Shown here piece after piece: positions 16,580 through 24,006 of a DNA stretch of 60,399 nucleotides. Each line of letters starts with the position of its first letter. The stretch's first letter is position 1. Source of the stretch: JANWXD01 sp037446115. Lineage in GTDB: Bacteria; Acidobacteriota; Terriglobia; Bryobacterales; Bryobacteraceae. The notes under the pieces are model-generated. The model searched no databases and was not told where the DNA came from. It saw only the letters and a list, made by a program, of their open reading frames with translations. The stretch lies in contig JBBIJF010000027.1 in NCBI GenBank assembly GCA_037446115.1, forward strand, positions 1 to 60,399. The letters are read 5' to 3'. A program made the translations under genes and the position numbers.

Positions 16580-17529
16580 GGCTTCTGGTTCAGTACCTGG
16601 CGGGTTCGCTTGCCTGGGGCGGCTGCGTGGCCGTCGAAGCCGATCGGATCCGGGCCGCGGATCTGGCGCGGGCCGTGCCGGCGTTCGCTGCGGCGCCGCC
16701 GGAGGCGGAACTCGGTTATGCGCCCGCGCCCGGAGCACGGCGTTACCTTCGGGCAAGCGAGCTGGCGCGGTGGGGCGTGCGGCTTGGTGTGAGGCTTCCT
16801 GAGCCGGCCTCGGCCTGCTTTGAGCGCCGCATGGAAGCGCTCAGCCGAAAGCAGGTGCATGCCGCGATGGAGCGTGCCCTGAAAGACCCGCAGGTCCGCA
16901 TCGAAGTGATGGAGTGGAGCCGGCAACCGGTTCCTGCCGGGACGCTCGAGTTTCCGATTTCCGGCCTCGCGCGGCCGCCGGCGTCCGACGCCGCGGCGCC
17001 CGTGTTGTGGAAAGGATGGGTGCGGTACGGGAGCGGCCGGAGGTATCCGGTGTGGGCACGCGTTCGGGTCCGGGCCAAAGGCGTCCGGGTGGTTGCGGCC
17101 GTGCCGCTCAAGCCGGGGCGGTTGATCCGCAACGATGACGTGCGGTTGGAAGAATACGAGGGGTTTCCCGATCCGCGGGCCTGGTTTGCGTCAATCGAAG
17201 AGGTCTCCGGGCGCCTGCTGCGGCAGGGGGTGGCGGCGGGTGCTCCGCTGCCGCGTCCAGCGGTGGAGGATGCGCCGGCGGCTCCGCTGCCGCGTCCAGC
17301 GGTGGAGGATGCGCCGGCGGTAGCCCGGGGAGCGACGGTGCGCGTCGAGGCGGCCGGCGGAGCGGCGCGGGTGGTGCTCGAAGGGCGCGCCGAATCCGAC
17401 GGCCGGGTGGGTGAGCTGGTCAGGGTGCGCAATCTCGCGACAGGCAGGACGTTTCGGGCGCGTGTGGAAGGCCCCGGGCGTGCCGTGGCCCCGGCGGCGC
17501 CGGGACTCGCGGACAGGAGGACGCCGTGA
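16576..17529 (+). CDS. flgA: Flagellar P-ring assembly chaperone FlgA
   Basis: A 317-residue periplasmic protein. The central region has KGWVRYGSGRRYPVWARVRV followed by VVAAVPLKPGRLIRNDDVRLEE, an SAF-domain pattern typical of FlgA. The C-terminus has VRVEAAGGAARVVLEGRAESDG and GELVRVRNLATGRTF, the FlgA end motif. FlgA assists FlgI polymerisation into the P-ring. It carries an exact 39-bp in-frame tandem duplication (17242-17319) giving two copies of a 13-residue Pro/Ala block between the SAF and C-terminal parts. It overlaps flgG and flgH by 4 bp each. Confidence 0.88.
   Translation: MRLLVQYLAGSLAWGGCVAVEADRIRAADLARAVPAFAAAPPEAELGYAPAPGARRYLRASELARWGVRLGVRLPEPASACFERRMEALSRKQVHAAMERALKDPQVRIEVMEWSRQPVPAGTLEFPISGLARPPASDAAAPVLWKGWVRYGSGRRYPVWARVRVRAKGVRVVAAVPLKPGRLIRNDDVRLEEYEGFPDPRAWFASIEEVSGRLLRQGVAAGAPLPRPAVEDAPAAPLPRPAVEDAPAVARGATVRVEAAGGAARVVLEGRAESDGRVGELVRVRNLATGRTFRARVEGPGRAVAPAAPGLADRRTP
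17242..17319 (+). repeat. Perfect 39-bp in-frame tandem duplication inside flgA
   Basis: Bases 17242-17280 and 17281-17319 are identical. Each encodes APLPRPAVEDAPA. Because the unit is a multiple of three, the reading frame is kept and the linker is simply lengthened. Confidence 0.95.
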
Positions 17530-18209
17530 AGATCGCATTCTTGGTGGTTTTGCTTTGCCTGGTCCTCGGTGGCGCCGAGCGAAGCCGGAGGCAGCCCTCC
17601 TCGGCGCTCGACCGTTATATCGAGGAGGCCATGAGCCGGACCGGACCGGAGGCCGAAGCGACGCCGGGCGCGATCTGGTCTCCGACGGCACGATTTGCGG
17701 ATCTGGCGCGCGATGTGCGCGCCGCCCAGGTAGATGACGTGGTCACGATTCTGGTTGTCGAGCGTGCCACCGCGCTGGCCAAGGGCGCAACCAAAACGGC
17801 GCGTTCGGCGGGGGCGAAGGGTTCCGTCGCTGCTCTCGGAGGCATCACGCGCGCAACCGGTCCTTTGGCCAATCTGGCGGATCTTGCGGGCGAATCGCAG
17901 CTGAACGGCGAAGGTTCGACCAGTCGCGAAACCGTGCTGAGTACGACCCTGGCAGCCCGCGTCACTCACGTGCTGCCGAACGGGTATCTCGTCATCGAAG
18001 GCGCCAAGGATGTGCAGGTCAACTCCGAACGCCAGTCGGTGGTCGTGCGAGGTGTCATCCGGCCGGAGGATTTGAGTCCGGGCAACGTGATCCGCTCCGA
18101 CCGCATCGCGCAGCTTGAAGTCAAGGTGAACGGCAAAGGCGTGGTGGCCGATGCCGTGCGGCGGCCGTTTTTCCTGTACCGGCTCTTGCTCGGTTTGCTG
18201 CCCTTCTAG
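17526..18209 (+). CDS. flgH: Flagellar L-ring protein FlgH
   Basis: A 227-residue FlgH. It has the family motifs SPTARFADLARDVRAAQVDD, VVTILVVERA, LNGEGSTSRETVLSTTLAARVTHVLPNGYL and VIEGAKDVQVNSERQSVVVRGVIRPEDLSPGN. It forms the outer-membrane L-ring. Classical FlgH is a lipoprotein, but here the only early Cys (residue 11, in VVLLC) does not fit a lipobox, so it probably has an ordinary signal peptide. It overlaps flgA by 4 bp. FlgH implies a diderm envelope. Confidence 0.94.
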   Translation: MKIAFLVVLLCLVLGGAERSRRQPSSALDRYIEEAMSRTGPEAEATPGAIWSPTARFADLARDVRAAQVDDVVTILVVERATALAKGATKTARSAGAKGSVAALGGITRATGPLANLADLAGESQLNGEGSTSRETVLSTTLAARVTHVLPNGYLVIEGAKDVQVNSERQSVVVRGVIRPEDLSPGNVIRSDRIAQLEVKVNGKGVVADAVRRPFFLYRLLLGLLPF

Positions 18210-18224
18210 GAGGTGCCGACGGGT

Positions 18225-19322
18225 ATGAGAAAAGCTCTGGTGTGGCTGGCGGCACTGGGCGCCTCCGCCCCGCTGCCGGCGGCGACGCGCCTCAAAGAGC
18301 TGGTTTCCCTCGAAGGGATGCGGGAGAACCAACTGCTCGGCTACGGTCTGGTTGTGGGTTTGGCCGGAACGGGAGACCGCCGCCAGACCGTGTTTTCGGC
18401 CCAGAGCTTGACCAACGTGCTGGAGCGCATGGGGGTTTCGGTCGCCCCCGAGGCGATCCGCGTCAACAACACGGCCGCGGTCATGGTCACGGCTGTGCTG
18501 CCGCCCTTCGCGCAGCCGGGCAGCAAGATTGACGTGACGGTGGCGGCAATCGGCGACGCCTCCAACCTGCAAGGCGGGCTGCTGCTGCTGACCAGCCTGC
18601 GCGGCGCCGACGGGCGCGTCTACGCCGTGGCGCAAGGACCGGTGGTGACGGGCGGGTTCGTCGCCGGGCGCCTGGGTACGACGCAGACGGTGAACCATCC
18701 CACGGTCGGGCGCGTTCCAAACGGAGCCACGGTGGAGCGGCCTGCGCCCACGGCCGAGCCGGGAACCCAGTTGCGGCTCCAGCTTCGCCACGCGGATTTT
18801 TCCACGGCCGTGCGGATCGCTCAAGCCGTCAACCGGAAATTCTCGGGCGGGGGTGAACCGGCAGCGCGCGCCGACAACGCCGCTCTTGTGAGCGTCCGCG
18901 TCCCGGAAGCGTTCGCGTCGCGGCCGGCGGAGTTTATTGCGGAACTCGAGCAGCTGACCGTGGAAACGGACCGGCCGGCCAAAGTGGTGGTCAACGAGCG
19001 CACCGGGACGATCGTCATGGGCAAAGAGGTTCGCATCTCCCCGGTGGCCATCCTGCACGGCAACCTCACGGTTGAGATTCAAACCGCGTTCGCCGTCTCC
19101 CAGCCGCCGCCGCTGTCACCCGGAACCACGCAAGTGGTTCCCCAGGTGGGGGTCGGCATCAAGGAAGACAAGGCGCGCAACGTGGTGCTCAAGGAAGGGG
19201 CCACTGTGGAAGAACTGGTCCGGGCGTTGATGTCCGTGGGCACGACTCCTCGGGACGTCATCGCCATTCTGCAAAATCTGCGGGCGGCCGGCGCCCTTGA
19301 GGCAGAAATCGAGGTGATTTGA
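18225..19322 (+). CDS. flgI: Flagellar P-ring protein FlgI
   Basis: About 365 residues. A signal peptide precedes TRLKELVSLEGMRENQLLGYGLVVGLAGTGD, the FlgI N-terminal hallmark. Further motifs are FSAQSLTNVLERMGV, VMVTAVLPPFAQPGSKIDVTVAAIGDA and LQGGLLLLTSLRGADGRVYAVAQG. The end has VEELVRALMSVGTTPRDVIAILQNLRAAGALEAEIEVI. FlgI builds the peptidoglycan-layer ring. ATG 18225 is chosen because AGGAGGTG (18208-18215) is well spaced for it; an in-frame upstream start at 18213 would overlap the ribosome site. Confidence 0.97.
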   Translation: MRKALVWLAALGASAPLPAATRLKELVSLEGMRENQLLGYGLVVGLAGTGDRRQTVFSAQSLTNVLERMGVSVAPEAIRVNNTAAVMVTAVLPPFAQPGSKIDVTVAAIGDASNLQGGLLLLTSLRGADGRVYAVAQGPVVTGGFVAGRLGTTQTVNHPTVGRVPNGATVERPAPTAEPGTQLRLQLRHADFSTAVRIAQAVNRKFSGGGEPAARADNAALVSVRVPEAFASRPAEFIAELEQLTVETDRPAKVVVNERTGTIVMGKEVRISPVAILHGNLTVEIQTAFAVSQPPPLSPGTTQVVPQVGVGIKEDKARNVVLKEGATVEELVRALMSVGTTPRDVIAILQNLRAAGALEAEIEVI

Positions 19323-19323
19323 G

Positions 19324-19659
19324 ATGGAACTGCACGCCTTGCCTGCCGCTGCCGGGTCGGAATCTGCACGCACGGATGCCTCCCGTGTGCGAGTTGAAGA
19401 AGCCGCGCGCGAGTTCGAGGCTCTGCTGCTGGCGCGACTGCTCAAGTCGGCGCGGGAGGCGGGTTTCGGGGGCTGGCTCGGAACCGACAGCGAAGACGCG
19501 GCGGCTGCCGCCATGGAGATGGCCGAAGAGGAGTTCGCGCGCGCGCTGGCGGCGGGGGGCGGCCTCGGTTTGGCCCGTCTGATCCGGGACGGGCTTGAGG
19601 CCACCGCAACGGCTACGCGCTCAGGTCCAGCGAGGCCGGATGCAGGCAAGCAGGATTGA
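19324..19659 (+). CDS. flgJ: Rod-binding protein FlgJ (N-terminal domain only)
   Basis: A 111-residue protein with the rod-binding FlgJ core: VEEAAREFEALLLARLLKSAREAGF and AMEMAEEEFARALAAGGGLGLARLI. The muramidase domain that proteobacterial FlgJ carries at its C-terminus is absent. A separate lytic transglycosylase gene lies about 0.85 kb downstream (20505-21239) and may supply that activity. It begins 1 bp after flgI. Its 3' end overlaps the convergent fliS gene by 47 bp. Confidence 0.88.
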   Translation: MELHALPAAAGSESARTDASRVRVEEAAREFEALLLARLLKSAREAGFGGWLGTDSEDAAAAAMEMAEEEFARALAAGGGLGLARLIRDGLEATATATRSGPARPDAGKQD

Positions 19660-20053
19660 GCGCAGCCGGATCGGCCGGCGCCTCCCGTTCCGGCTCGATC
19701 TGCTGCCAGCCTTCCAACAAGGTGGCAAGCAGACCGAGCACCTCGTCCACGAGCGCCATGTCCTGGCGGAAGTTGGCCTCCAGAAGCCGCACTTGCATGT
19801 ACTGGTACAGCTCCGCCAGGCGCCGGCTGAGCTCGCCGCCCTTCTCAAGATCCAAGGCACAGGTCAGCTCGGCCAGAACTTCCGAGGCGGCGGTCAGCGC
19901 CCTCGAGCGGGCCAGGACATCGCCGGAGGCCTGATGCCGTTTGGCTTCACGCAACCGCTCGATGGCAAGCCGATAGAGGATCCGGACCAGTTCCAGCGGA
20001 CTGGCCGACAGCACCCGGCTTTCCAGGTACGCCTGGTGCGCACTCAGTGTCAT
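19613..20053 (-). CDS. fliS: Flagellin export chaperone FliS
   Basis: A 146-residue helical protein. It begins MTLSAHQAYLESRVLSASPLELVRILYRLAIERL, matching the FliS N-terminus (Y..n.v.ta.p.eLi.mLydgai..l). Later it has LAELTCALDLEKGGELSRRLAELYQYMQVRL, the FliS core. FliS binds flagellin C-termini and delivers them to the export gate. ATG 20053 follows a GGGAGGG ribosome site; an upstream in-frame start at 20074 is less likely. No flagellin gene is in the window. fliD, usually next to fliS, is also absent. Confidence 0.88.
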   Translation of the reverse strand: MTLSAHQAYLESRVLSASPLELVRILYRLAIERLREAKRHQASGDVLARSRALTAASEVLAELTCALDLEKGGELSRRLAELYQYMQVRLLEANFRQDMALVDEVLGLLATLLEGWQQIEPEREAPADPAALNPACLHPASLDLSA

Positions 20054-20119
20054 GCATGCCCTCCCACAACCCATATCGGCCGGGGAAGACGAGTTGAGCC
20101 ACGATCCCGTGATCTTGTT

Positions 20120-20404
20120 TCATTCCTGTGTGCGGAGAAACTCGCGAGCCAGTTCCAGGACGTACTCCGGCGGGATCTGCCGGATCACATCGCGGGTCTT
20201 GCGGTCCACCACGCGGATGACCGGCCGCTGTGTTTCCCGATCAACCAGAAACGTCAGCTCATGGTCTTGTCCGAACAGCTCCGCCGCGTTGAGAGCCTTG
20301 ACGGCCTGGATCAGTTCACGGTTCTGCGCGGCCTGCTCCGGCGCCACAGGCTGCGGAGCAGCCGATTGCACGGGTCCGGGCCGGTGCAACGCCGTGATCT
20401 CCAT
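20120..20404 (-). CDS. flaG: FlaG family protein
   Basis: A 94-residue protein. The C-terminal half matches FlaG: LTFLVDRETQRPVIRVVDRKTRDVIRQIPPEYVLELA. FlaG proteins affect filament length and are usually encoded near fliD/fliS. The start at 20404 (MEITALHRPG) has AAGGAG 8 bp upstream. The frame extends upstream to 20506, but that portion would overlap the divergent transglycosylase region and has no family similarity. It lies 66 bp before fliS. Confidence 0.85.
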   Translation of the reverse strand: MEITALHRPGPVQSAAPQPVAPEQAAQNRELIQAVKALNAAELFGQDHELTFLVDRETQRPVIRVVDRKTRDVIRQIPPEYVLELAREFLRTQE

Positions 20405-20504
20405 AACGTGCTCCTTCCAGGACTCGGGCGGCCCGCCGCACGAGTCCTTCGCTCTTCTGCCTCTCTCATCGGACGGTTCGAGGCGGTTTGCCGCAAAGGG
20501 TGCC

Positions 20505-21239
20505 ATGACGGGTGTTCGACTTAGCGCCCTGGCAGGCGTATTTGCCTTACTCTGTGGGGCCGGACAGCCGCCGGCGCGGGACGAGGCGTTTCAACGCTCG
20601 ATCGAGCGCCAAATAGAAGCCGTCCGCGCCATGGAGCAGGCCATCCAGCAGCAACTGGCTTCCGTCAAACTCCAGCAAAGAGCTTCGCAAGCCCCTGACG
20701 TAACCCCCGCGGCCGCGCCGGAAGGCGATGCGGCGGCCGGAGCTCCCACTGATCCGGCGGGCCTGGTGAATACGCCGTGCCCTCCGGTGGAACGGCAGGA
20801 CATCGCACCGATCGTACAAGACGCGGCCCGCCGCGCGGCACTCGATGAAGCTGTTGTCTGGGCCCTGATCGAGAAGGAGTCGGGCTTTGATCCTTGCGCC
20901 GTTTCCCGGAAAGGAGCGCTCGGATTGATGCAACTGATGCCGGGCACTGCCCGGGAACTGGGCGTCGGCGACGTCTTTGACCTCGAAGAAAACATCCGCG
21001 GCGGGGCGCGCTATCTGCGCCGGCTGCTCGACCGCTACGGCGGCGATCTGACCCTGGCTCTGGGAGCCTACAACGCCGGACCCTCCGCGGTGGACGCCGC
21101 CGGCGGCCTGCCCCCGTTCCCGGAAACCTTAAACTACGTGCGGTGGATCCTGAGCAAGCTCGGCCGGGCAAATTCCGGGCCTACGGGCGCCGATGCGGCC
21201 GGCGGGAGTTCCCCGGAGGCACCGCTGCCGGCCCCGTGA
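20505..21239 (+). CDS. Periplasmic lytic transglycosylase, SLT family
   Basis: A 244-residue exported enzyme that would cleave peptidoglycan glycan strands. The signal sequence is MTGVRLSALAGVFALLCGAG. A helical spacer follows, then an SLT domain (about residues 95-220): ALIEKESGFDP with the catalytic Glu, KGALGLMQLMPGTARELG, ENIRGGARYLRRLLDRYGGDLTLALGAYNAGP. ATG 20505 is chosen because upstream sequence in this frame is not protein-like and runs into the FlaG start region. It is divergent from flaG-fliS and could be the flagellar rod hydrolase, since FlgJ lacks that domain; it might equally be a general cell-wall enzyme. Confidence 0.88.
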   Translation: MTGVRLSALAGVFALLCGAGQPPARDEAFQRSIERQIEAVRAMEQAIQQQLASVKLQQRASQAPDVTPAAAPEGDAAAGAPTDPAGLVNTPCPPVERQDIAPIVQDAARRAALDEAVVWALIEKESGFDPCAVSRKGALGLMQLMPGTARELGVGDVFDLEENIRGGARYLRRLLDRYGGDLTLALGAYNAGPSAVDAAGGLPPFPETLNYVRWILSKLGRANSGPTGADAAGGSSPEAPLPAP

Positions 21240-21541
21240 GCACGGCCGGATCCGGCTGGCGCGAGGAAACCGCCAGGCAGGCCGAGCTGTCGTTCGAGAA
21301 TGCAACTCCGCAGATCCGCCCGGCCTTCGACGCGCACCTTGCCCTGTGTGCGGGAAACGCGGTAGGCCATCCGCGCACCATGATGCACTCGCAGCGATTC
21401 CAGAGGCCAGTCTGTTTCCGCCAGCATGCGGATGACGCTGTCCGGACCGACCAGCACGACCCACTCGCGCCGCTCGAGAATGCCTGCGGGGGCGGCTGCG
21501 GTTTCCAGCAACCGCTCCGCATTGGCCAGGAACGGATCCAC
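21134..21541 (-). CDS. Hypothetical protein, last gene of the ThDP-enzyme operon
   Basis: A 135-residue protein with no recognised family, signal peptide or membrane helix. The first ~85 residues look like a real globular domain, with WVVLVGPDSVIRMLAETDWPLESLRV and GARMAYRVSRTQGKVRVEGR. The last ~50 residues are low-complexity and lie antisense to the 3' end of the transglycosylase gene (105-bp overlap). It follows the NfeD-like gene by 41 bp on the same strand, which supports it as a gene. I cannot assign a function. Confidence 0.5.
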   Translation of the reverse strand: MDPFLANAERLLETAAAPAGILERREWVVLVGPDSVIRMLAETDWPLESLRVHHGARMAYRVSRTQGKVRVEGRADLRSCILERQLGLPGGFLAPAGSGRAHGAGSGASGELPPAASAPVGPEFARPSLLRIHRT

Positions 21542-21582
21542 GCCAGCCTTATCGGCGCCCGGTGCGGTTTTTGAGCTGCGGC

Positions 21583-21975
21583 TCAGGGCTGCGCCTTCCG
21601 CACGATGAGGGTCATCCCACGTCCCGAAACGATTACGACAGTCTCGCCGGGATGCACGGCGGCGCTCCCAGGCTCGAGCTGAGCTCCCCAGAGTTCGCCC
21701 CGGACCCTCACGAAGCCCTCCGGGTTCAGCTCGGTTTCGGCAACCGCGCGTTCGCCCGTCAGCCGTTCGACTCCGGCGCGGGAGTCCGGCTCATAGGCCC
21801 GCCTGAGGAACGGATAGAGGACGAAATCCTTGCCCACATAAACCGCATAAGCCGCGAAAGCCGCCCACAGAGGCAGATCCGCCCAGCGGCAGAGCCCTGC
21901 CAGGATCAGGGCTACCAGAATCCATCCCGGGATCTGCAGCAGAAGGTAACGCCGCAGCACGCCCTTGCGCGCCAT
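21583..21975 (-). CDS. NfeD-like membrane protein
   Basis: A 130-residue protein with two N-terminal membrane helices (about residues 10-30 and 34-52) and a C-terminal OB-fold-like segment: ERAVAETELNPEGFVRVRGELWGAQLEPGSAAVHPGETVVIV. That pattern (G.a.t.l.p.G.v.v.ge.w.A......i..G..v.v) is typical of the short NfeD family, linked to membrane-protein quality control with stomatin-like partners. No partner gene is adjacent. It sits 1 bp after the carboxymuconolactone-decarboxylase-family gene. Confidence 0.75.
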   Translation of the reverse strand: MARKGVLRRYLLLQIPGWILVALILAGLCRWADLPLWAAFAAYAVYVGKDFVLYPFLRRAYEPDSRAGVERLTGERAVAETELNPEGFVRVRGELWGAQLEPGSAAVHPGETVVIVSGRGMTLIVRKAQP

Positions 21976-21976
21976 T

Positions 21977-22306
21977 TCACGTGCCCGATCGGGCGCTCTG
22001 CTCGAGTGCTTCTTCGATCCACGTCAGAGCTGCAAATGCGGCCGGCCATCCGATCGTCGTAACGGCCAGCAAGGCTGCATGCCGCATTTCGTCCGCGCTC
22101 ACGCCGGAAGCAAGCGCGTTCCGTACCGCCGAATGCACGGCGCCTTCATGACGGTGCGCAAGGGCCAGCGCGAGTTTGAGCAGCCGGCGGGTCTTCTCAT
22201 CGAGCGGCCCCGCTTCGTGACACTCCGTCCCCAGCCGATCAAACGCCTGCCAGACCTTTGGATAACGATCGCGGAATTTCAAGACAGACTCCGGTAGTGC
22301 TTGCAT
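21977..22306 (-). CDS. Carboxymuconolactone decarboxylase/AhpD-like family protein
   Basis: A 109-residue helical protein. LDEKTRRLLKLALALAHRHEGAVHSAVRNALASGVSADEMRHA matches the carboxymuconolactone decarboxylase family core. The CxxC of peroxidase-active AhpD members is absent, so it is not an AhpD-type peroxidase by motif and its reaction is unknown. It is one base from the NfeD-like gene and 38 bp after the ThDP-enzyme gene, probably in the same operon. Confidence 0.8.
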   Translation of the reverse strand: MQALPESVLKFRDRYPKVWQAFDRLGTECHEAGPLDEKTRRLLKLALALAHRHEGAVHSAVRNALASGVSADEMRHAALLAVTTIGWPAAFAALTWIEEALEQSARSGT

Positions 22307-22344
22307 GAGGATCCTCCCCGCTCCAGCGTAGCGTGCTTCGGGCC

Positions 22345-23910
22345 TCAGGCAGCCTCACCAGGGAGGCCGCCCACGATGGGGACATGGATCACGGTCACTT
22401 CCGCTGCAGCCAGAGCCTGTTCGAGAGCAGGCGCGATTTGTTCGGGCCGGTCCACGCGCACACCGCGGGCGCCCAGCGACTCGGCGAGCCGGTCCATCCG
22501 CACGGGCCCGAGGACACTCGCAATGGGCTCGCCGAATTGCCGCTCGTGGCCCGAACGGGTGATCCCCCAGGCCTGATCGTCTGCCACAACGGCCACAAAC
22601 GGCAGTCGCTGCCGCACGGCGGATTCCAGGTCTGCGACATTGAAGGTGAAGGCGCCGTCGCCGGACAGGAGAACTACGGGGCGTTCGGGGAAGACCAGGC
22701 GGGCGGCCATGGCACCGCCGATGCCCCACCCGACCACGCCGCTGCGCCCGCAGGTGAGCCAGTGCTCCGGGTAGCGGTCGCAGAACCACTGATGCACCCA
22801 CTGGCCGATGCTGCCGCCGTCCACCAGGAAAACCGTGTCGTCCGTCATGACGCGCCGCAGCGCGGAGAGAATGTGAACGGCGTGCGTGCCCGCCCGCAGT
22901 TGTGCGGCGGCGGAATCTTCGATGCCCTGGCGGAAGATCTCGCGCCGTCGCCGTGCCTCGGCGAGCCACGCCGTGAAGGCACGCAGGCCCTGGCGTTCGC
23001 AAATCTGCTGGAGCTCCGGGAAAGCGCGGCTGAGGCGCACCGTGGCCGCTTCCGGCCGCACCGCGCCCGGCTGCAGGAACCCGATGCGGTAGTCCGCAAC
23101 GGCCCCGGCCAGGATAATGCAATCGGCCTCCGGCAGCAGGCGCGGGCCGCCGGTGGCGGCGCCGATGACACCGAGGAACGTGTCGCTAGCGCGGTTGATG
23201 GGGCCCCGGTCCCAAATCGGTACGACGATCGGGATCGAGAAACGCTCGGCGAAGCGCAGCATTGCATCGGAGGTCGCGGCGTAAAACAAGCCGCTGCCGG
23301 CCACGATCAGCGGCTGCAGGGCCCGGCTCAGGCGGCGCGCCACCTCGCCCGGATCGTCTTCGACCGGCCTGCAAGCCGCCTGCGGTACGGGCCGGACGAG
23401 TTCGCTTTCATCAATGGATGCGTTCTGCACATCCATCGGGAAGGTCAGCTGCACCGGCCCCGGGGGCGGACCGGTGGCGGCATGGAGCGCCGCATCGAGG
23501 ATCTCCACGGTTCGGGCCGGATGGTCAATTGTGCGCGCGTAGCGGGCAATGGGCCGTGCTGCGGCGCTGTGGTCCATGTCCTGAAAATGGCCGAGGCCGG
23601 AGGTGCGCAGCGCGCCGGCGCCGCTCACCAGCAGCATCGGGGAGCCGTCGAACCAGGCATTGGCGACTCCGGCCAGCGCATTGACGTGCGCCACACCGCT
23701 GGAGACCGCGCAGACTCCCGGGCGGCGCGTCAGCTTGCCGCAAGCCTCCGCCATATAGCTGGCGGTCTGTTCGTTGCGCGTGTCGACAAGCCGCAGGCCG
23801 GCCTGCTTCGCCGCACCATAAAGCGGATCCAGCCCGTGTCCGCAGAGCGTGGCCATCCAACCGACGCCTCGTGCCTGGAGCGCATGAATGAAATGATCGG
23901 CCGCCGTCAT
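22345..23910 (-). CDS. Thiamine-diphosphate-dependent enzyme, acetolactate synthase-like
   Basis: A 521-residue enzyme with the three-domain IlvB/POX layout. The N-terminal domain has the catalytic Glu in RNEQTASYMAEACGKL (E47). The central domain (about 185-315) is the FAD/DHAP-like fold. The C-terminal ThDP domain has GDGAFTFNVADLESAVRQRLPFVAVVADDQAWG (417-449); the usual NN of the metal motif is D-D here. Substrate cannot be told: acetolactate synthase, benzoylformate decarboxylase and oxalyl-CoA decarboxylase relatives share this layout, and no small regulatory subunit (IlvN) is near. It is the first gene of a four-gene minus-strand run. Confidence 0.85.
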   Translation of the reverse strand: MTAADHFIHALQARGVGWMATLCGHGLDPLYGAAKQAGLRLVDTRNEQTASYMAEACGKLTRRPGVCAVSSGVAHVNALAGVANAWFDGSPMLLVSGAGALRTSGLGHFQDMDHSAAARPIARYARTIDHPARTVEILDAALHAATGPPPGPVQLTFPMDVQNASIDESELVRPVPQAACRPVEDDPGEVARRLSRALQPLIVAGSGLFYAATSDAMLRFAERFSIPIVVPIWDRGPINRASDTFLGVIGAATGGPRLLPEADCIILAGAVADYRIGFLQPGAVRPEAATVRLSRAFPELQQICERQGLRAFTAWLAEARRRREIFRQGIEDSAAAQLRAGTHAVHILSALRRVMTDDTVFLVDGGSIGQWVHQWFCDRYPEHWLTCGRSGVVGWGIGGAMAARLVFPERPVVLLSGDGAFTFNVADLESAVRQRLPFVAVVADDQAWGITRSGHERQFGEPIASVLGPVRMDRLAESLGARGVRVDRPEQIAPALEQALAAAEVTVIHVPIVGGLPGEAA

Positions 23911-23952
23911 TGGTTTCTCCCTTTCTCGAGCCTGCAGGAGCCGGCGAGCAGG

Positions 23953-23981
23953 TTGCAGGCTTGCGACGGAGTTATTATAGG
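23953..23981 (+). promoter_or_regulatory. Possible sigma-70-type promoter for the DUF1501 gene
   Basis: TTGCAG (23953-23958), a 17-base spacer and TATAGG (23976-23981) lie 25 bp before the ATG at 24007. They are in the divergent gap with the ThDP-enzyme gene. Both boxes are imperfect. Confidence 0.35.
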
Positions 23982-24006
23982 ATCAACATCCGGAGGAGGC
24001 TGGCTC

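Noticed and set aside
16743..19082. 779-codon open frame antisense to flgA-flgH-flgI
   Set aside because: Same shadow effect; no domains, and the sense strand carries three well-defined flagellar genes.
20450..20500. Sigma-28-like promoter before flaG (TCCGATGA with GCAAACC)
   Set aside because: The -35 match is poor and two -10 bases differ; not supportable next to the near-perfect site at 1154-1180.
22333..24006. Upstream extension of the DUF1501 frame by 558 codons
   Set aside because: It is antisense to the ThDP enzyme. The ribosome site and Tat signal place the true start at 24007.
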